Source: Pseudocoprococcus catus (lineage in GTDB: Bacteria > Bacillota > Clostridia > Lachnospirales > Lachnospiraceae). From it: a DNA stretch of 64,000 nt. The notes under the pieces were generated by a model. That model saw only the letters and a list, made by a program, of their open reading frames with translations. It was not told the origin of the DNA and searched no databases. Below are positions 63,347-64,000 of this stretch, in pieces (within the stretch, counting starts at the first letter, position 1; each line of letters begins with the position of its first letter). Made by a program: the position numbers and the translations under genes. Where the stretch lies: the NCBI RefSeq assembly GCF_902381825.1, contig NZ_LR698973.1, forward strand, positions 2,339,896 through 2,403,895, in the 5' to 3' direction.

Positions 63347-64000
63347 TTATTCTTTCTTGTCTTTCTTAAATATTGTATCCAGCTGTGTCATCACTGTTTC
63401 CAGATTATTCACAACCTTCTTATAATCCATTCGTTTCGGTCCGATAATACCTATCGTTCCCTGTACGCCTTCTTCCAATTCATAAGTTGCTGTAACGATA
63501 CTGCAGTCTTTCATGGACTGAACCGGTGATTCCGATCCGATATAAACCTGAATGCCATGCTTATTCTCATCATTCTCACCTGCTGTGATCAGTTCATTAA
63601 GTCCCTGTTTCTCTTCCAGCGTATATAAAAGCTGTCCTGCCTTCTCTCTGTCTGCCAGCTCAGGATACTTCAGCAGATTCGTTGTACCGCTTGTATAAAT
63701 CTCGGTATCATCCTCTTCCTGAATTGCTTCAACAATCGTATCAATCAGATCACTGATAATCTTACGATGTCCCTGTGCCTGCCGCTTCATTGTCTGAAGC
63801 AGTTCCATATTGATTTCCTGAAGGCTCAGCCCCTGAAGATAAGTGTTCAGCAGAAGATTCAGTTTTACAACTTCCTCTTCCTCAACGAGCTCATCCACAG
63901 TCAAAATCTTGTTCTTGATGATGTTGCCTTCCAGCATCATCACCGCCAGAATCTGTTCTTCATTCACTCTTGTCAGCTGGATAAACTTGAGCTTGTTCTT
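63347..64000 (-). CDS. hrcA: heat-inducible transcription repressor HrcA (N-terminus outside window)
   Basis: The frame runs off the right edge, leaving the C-terminal 217 of about 345 residues. Visible are KLKFIQLTRVNEEQILAVMML, the GLNELITAGENDE-type inserted region and the end IGSESPVQSMKDCSIVTATYELEEGVQGTIGIIGPKRMDYKKVV in pieces matching HrcA. HrcA binds CIRCE and represses the operon unless GroEL is busy. The DNA-binding domain and CIRCE are not in the window. The ATG-like start inside the frame is not real, since coding continues upstream. Confidence 0.94.
   Translation of the reverse strand, partial: KNKLKFIQLTRVNEEQILAVMMLEGNIIKNKILTVDELVEEEEVVKLNLLLNTYLQGLSLQEINMELLQTMKRQAQGHRKIISDLIDTIVEAIQEEDDTEIYTSGTTNLLKYPELADREKAGQLLYTLEEKQGLNELITAGENDENKHGIQVYIGSESPVQSMKDCSIVTATYELEEGVQGTIGIIGPKRMDYKKVVNNLETVMTQLDTIFKKDKKE

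Overview
This 64 kb window is chromosomal DNA from a low-to-mid GC, Gram-positive anaerobe of the class Clostridia, most likely family Lachnospiraceae. The evidence is Firmicutes-type gene order (yicC-remA-gmk-rpoZ; ireB-ruvX-DUF1292-fur-like-rnj; hrcA-grpE-dnaK-dnaJ-prmA-rsmE), a butyryl-CoA:acetate-type CoA-transferase, the mother-cell sporulation sigma factor SigK, a Csp-like subtilase, an RNA polymerase omega subunit with a long acidic tail, and AGGAGG-type ribosome binding sites throughout. I see no rRNA, tRNA, CRISPR array, phage or intact insertion sequence.

Layout. 1-1.2 kb: Na/Pi cotransporter, cut by the left edge. 1.5-8 kb: arginine biosynthesis, with argC-GNAT-argJ-argB-argD on the minus strand and argG divergent. 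8.1-9 kb: an unusual Cys-rich U32-like protein. 9.2-14.4 kb: a Bce-type peptide-antibiotic sensing and detoxification module (permease, ATPase, kinase, regulator, small membrane protein) with a perfect operator before the transporter. 14.5-18.2 kb: hflX, a TPR protein and corA. 18.4-21.4 kb: a large surface protein with a sortase-like KTGD signal and a disturbed C-terminus. 21.4-27.6 kb: accessory region with a Csp-like protease, a ybaK remnant, a MATE exporter with a degenerate hydrolase, a tiny membrane protein between two candidate small RNAs, an amidohydrolase remnant, HPr and an ArsR regulator. 27.6-34 kb: DEAD-box helicase with an attenuator-like leader, CoA-transferase, CmpB-like membrane protein, a PflX-type radical SAM protein and RlmCD. 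34-38.6 kb: parvulin foldase, orphan barstar, J-domain protein, DUF5685 and a FlK-like thioesterase. 38.6-46.8 kb: rpoZ, gmk, remA, yicC, rqcH, glmM, aroE, efp and yqeG. 46.9-54.7 kb: sigK, tRNA and rRNA modification genes, a short MltG, RNase J, a Fur-family regulator, ruvX, ireB and mtaB. 54.8 kb: an HPr-like protein without the active-site His. 55.2-64 kb: thiI-cysteine desulfurase-rsmE-prmA and the heat-shock operon dnaJ-dnaK-grpE-hrcA, cut by the right edge.

How the parts connect. The arg genes carry glutamate through the N-acetylated pathway to ornithine, and argG takes citrulline towards arginine; argF and argH are not here. ThiI with its cysteine desulfurase, TrmR with a U32 protein, and MtaB make this a rich region for tRNA modification. 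The most unusual features are a 142-bp MITE with 15-bp terminal repeats and an exact 8-bp target duplication lying in the leader of glmM; two adjacent candidate small RNAs with C-rich motifs around 25.7 and 26.3 kb; and two gene remnants in the same accessory zone. No clearly new multi-gene system is demonstrable from sequence alone.
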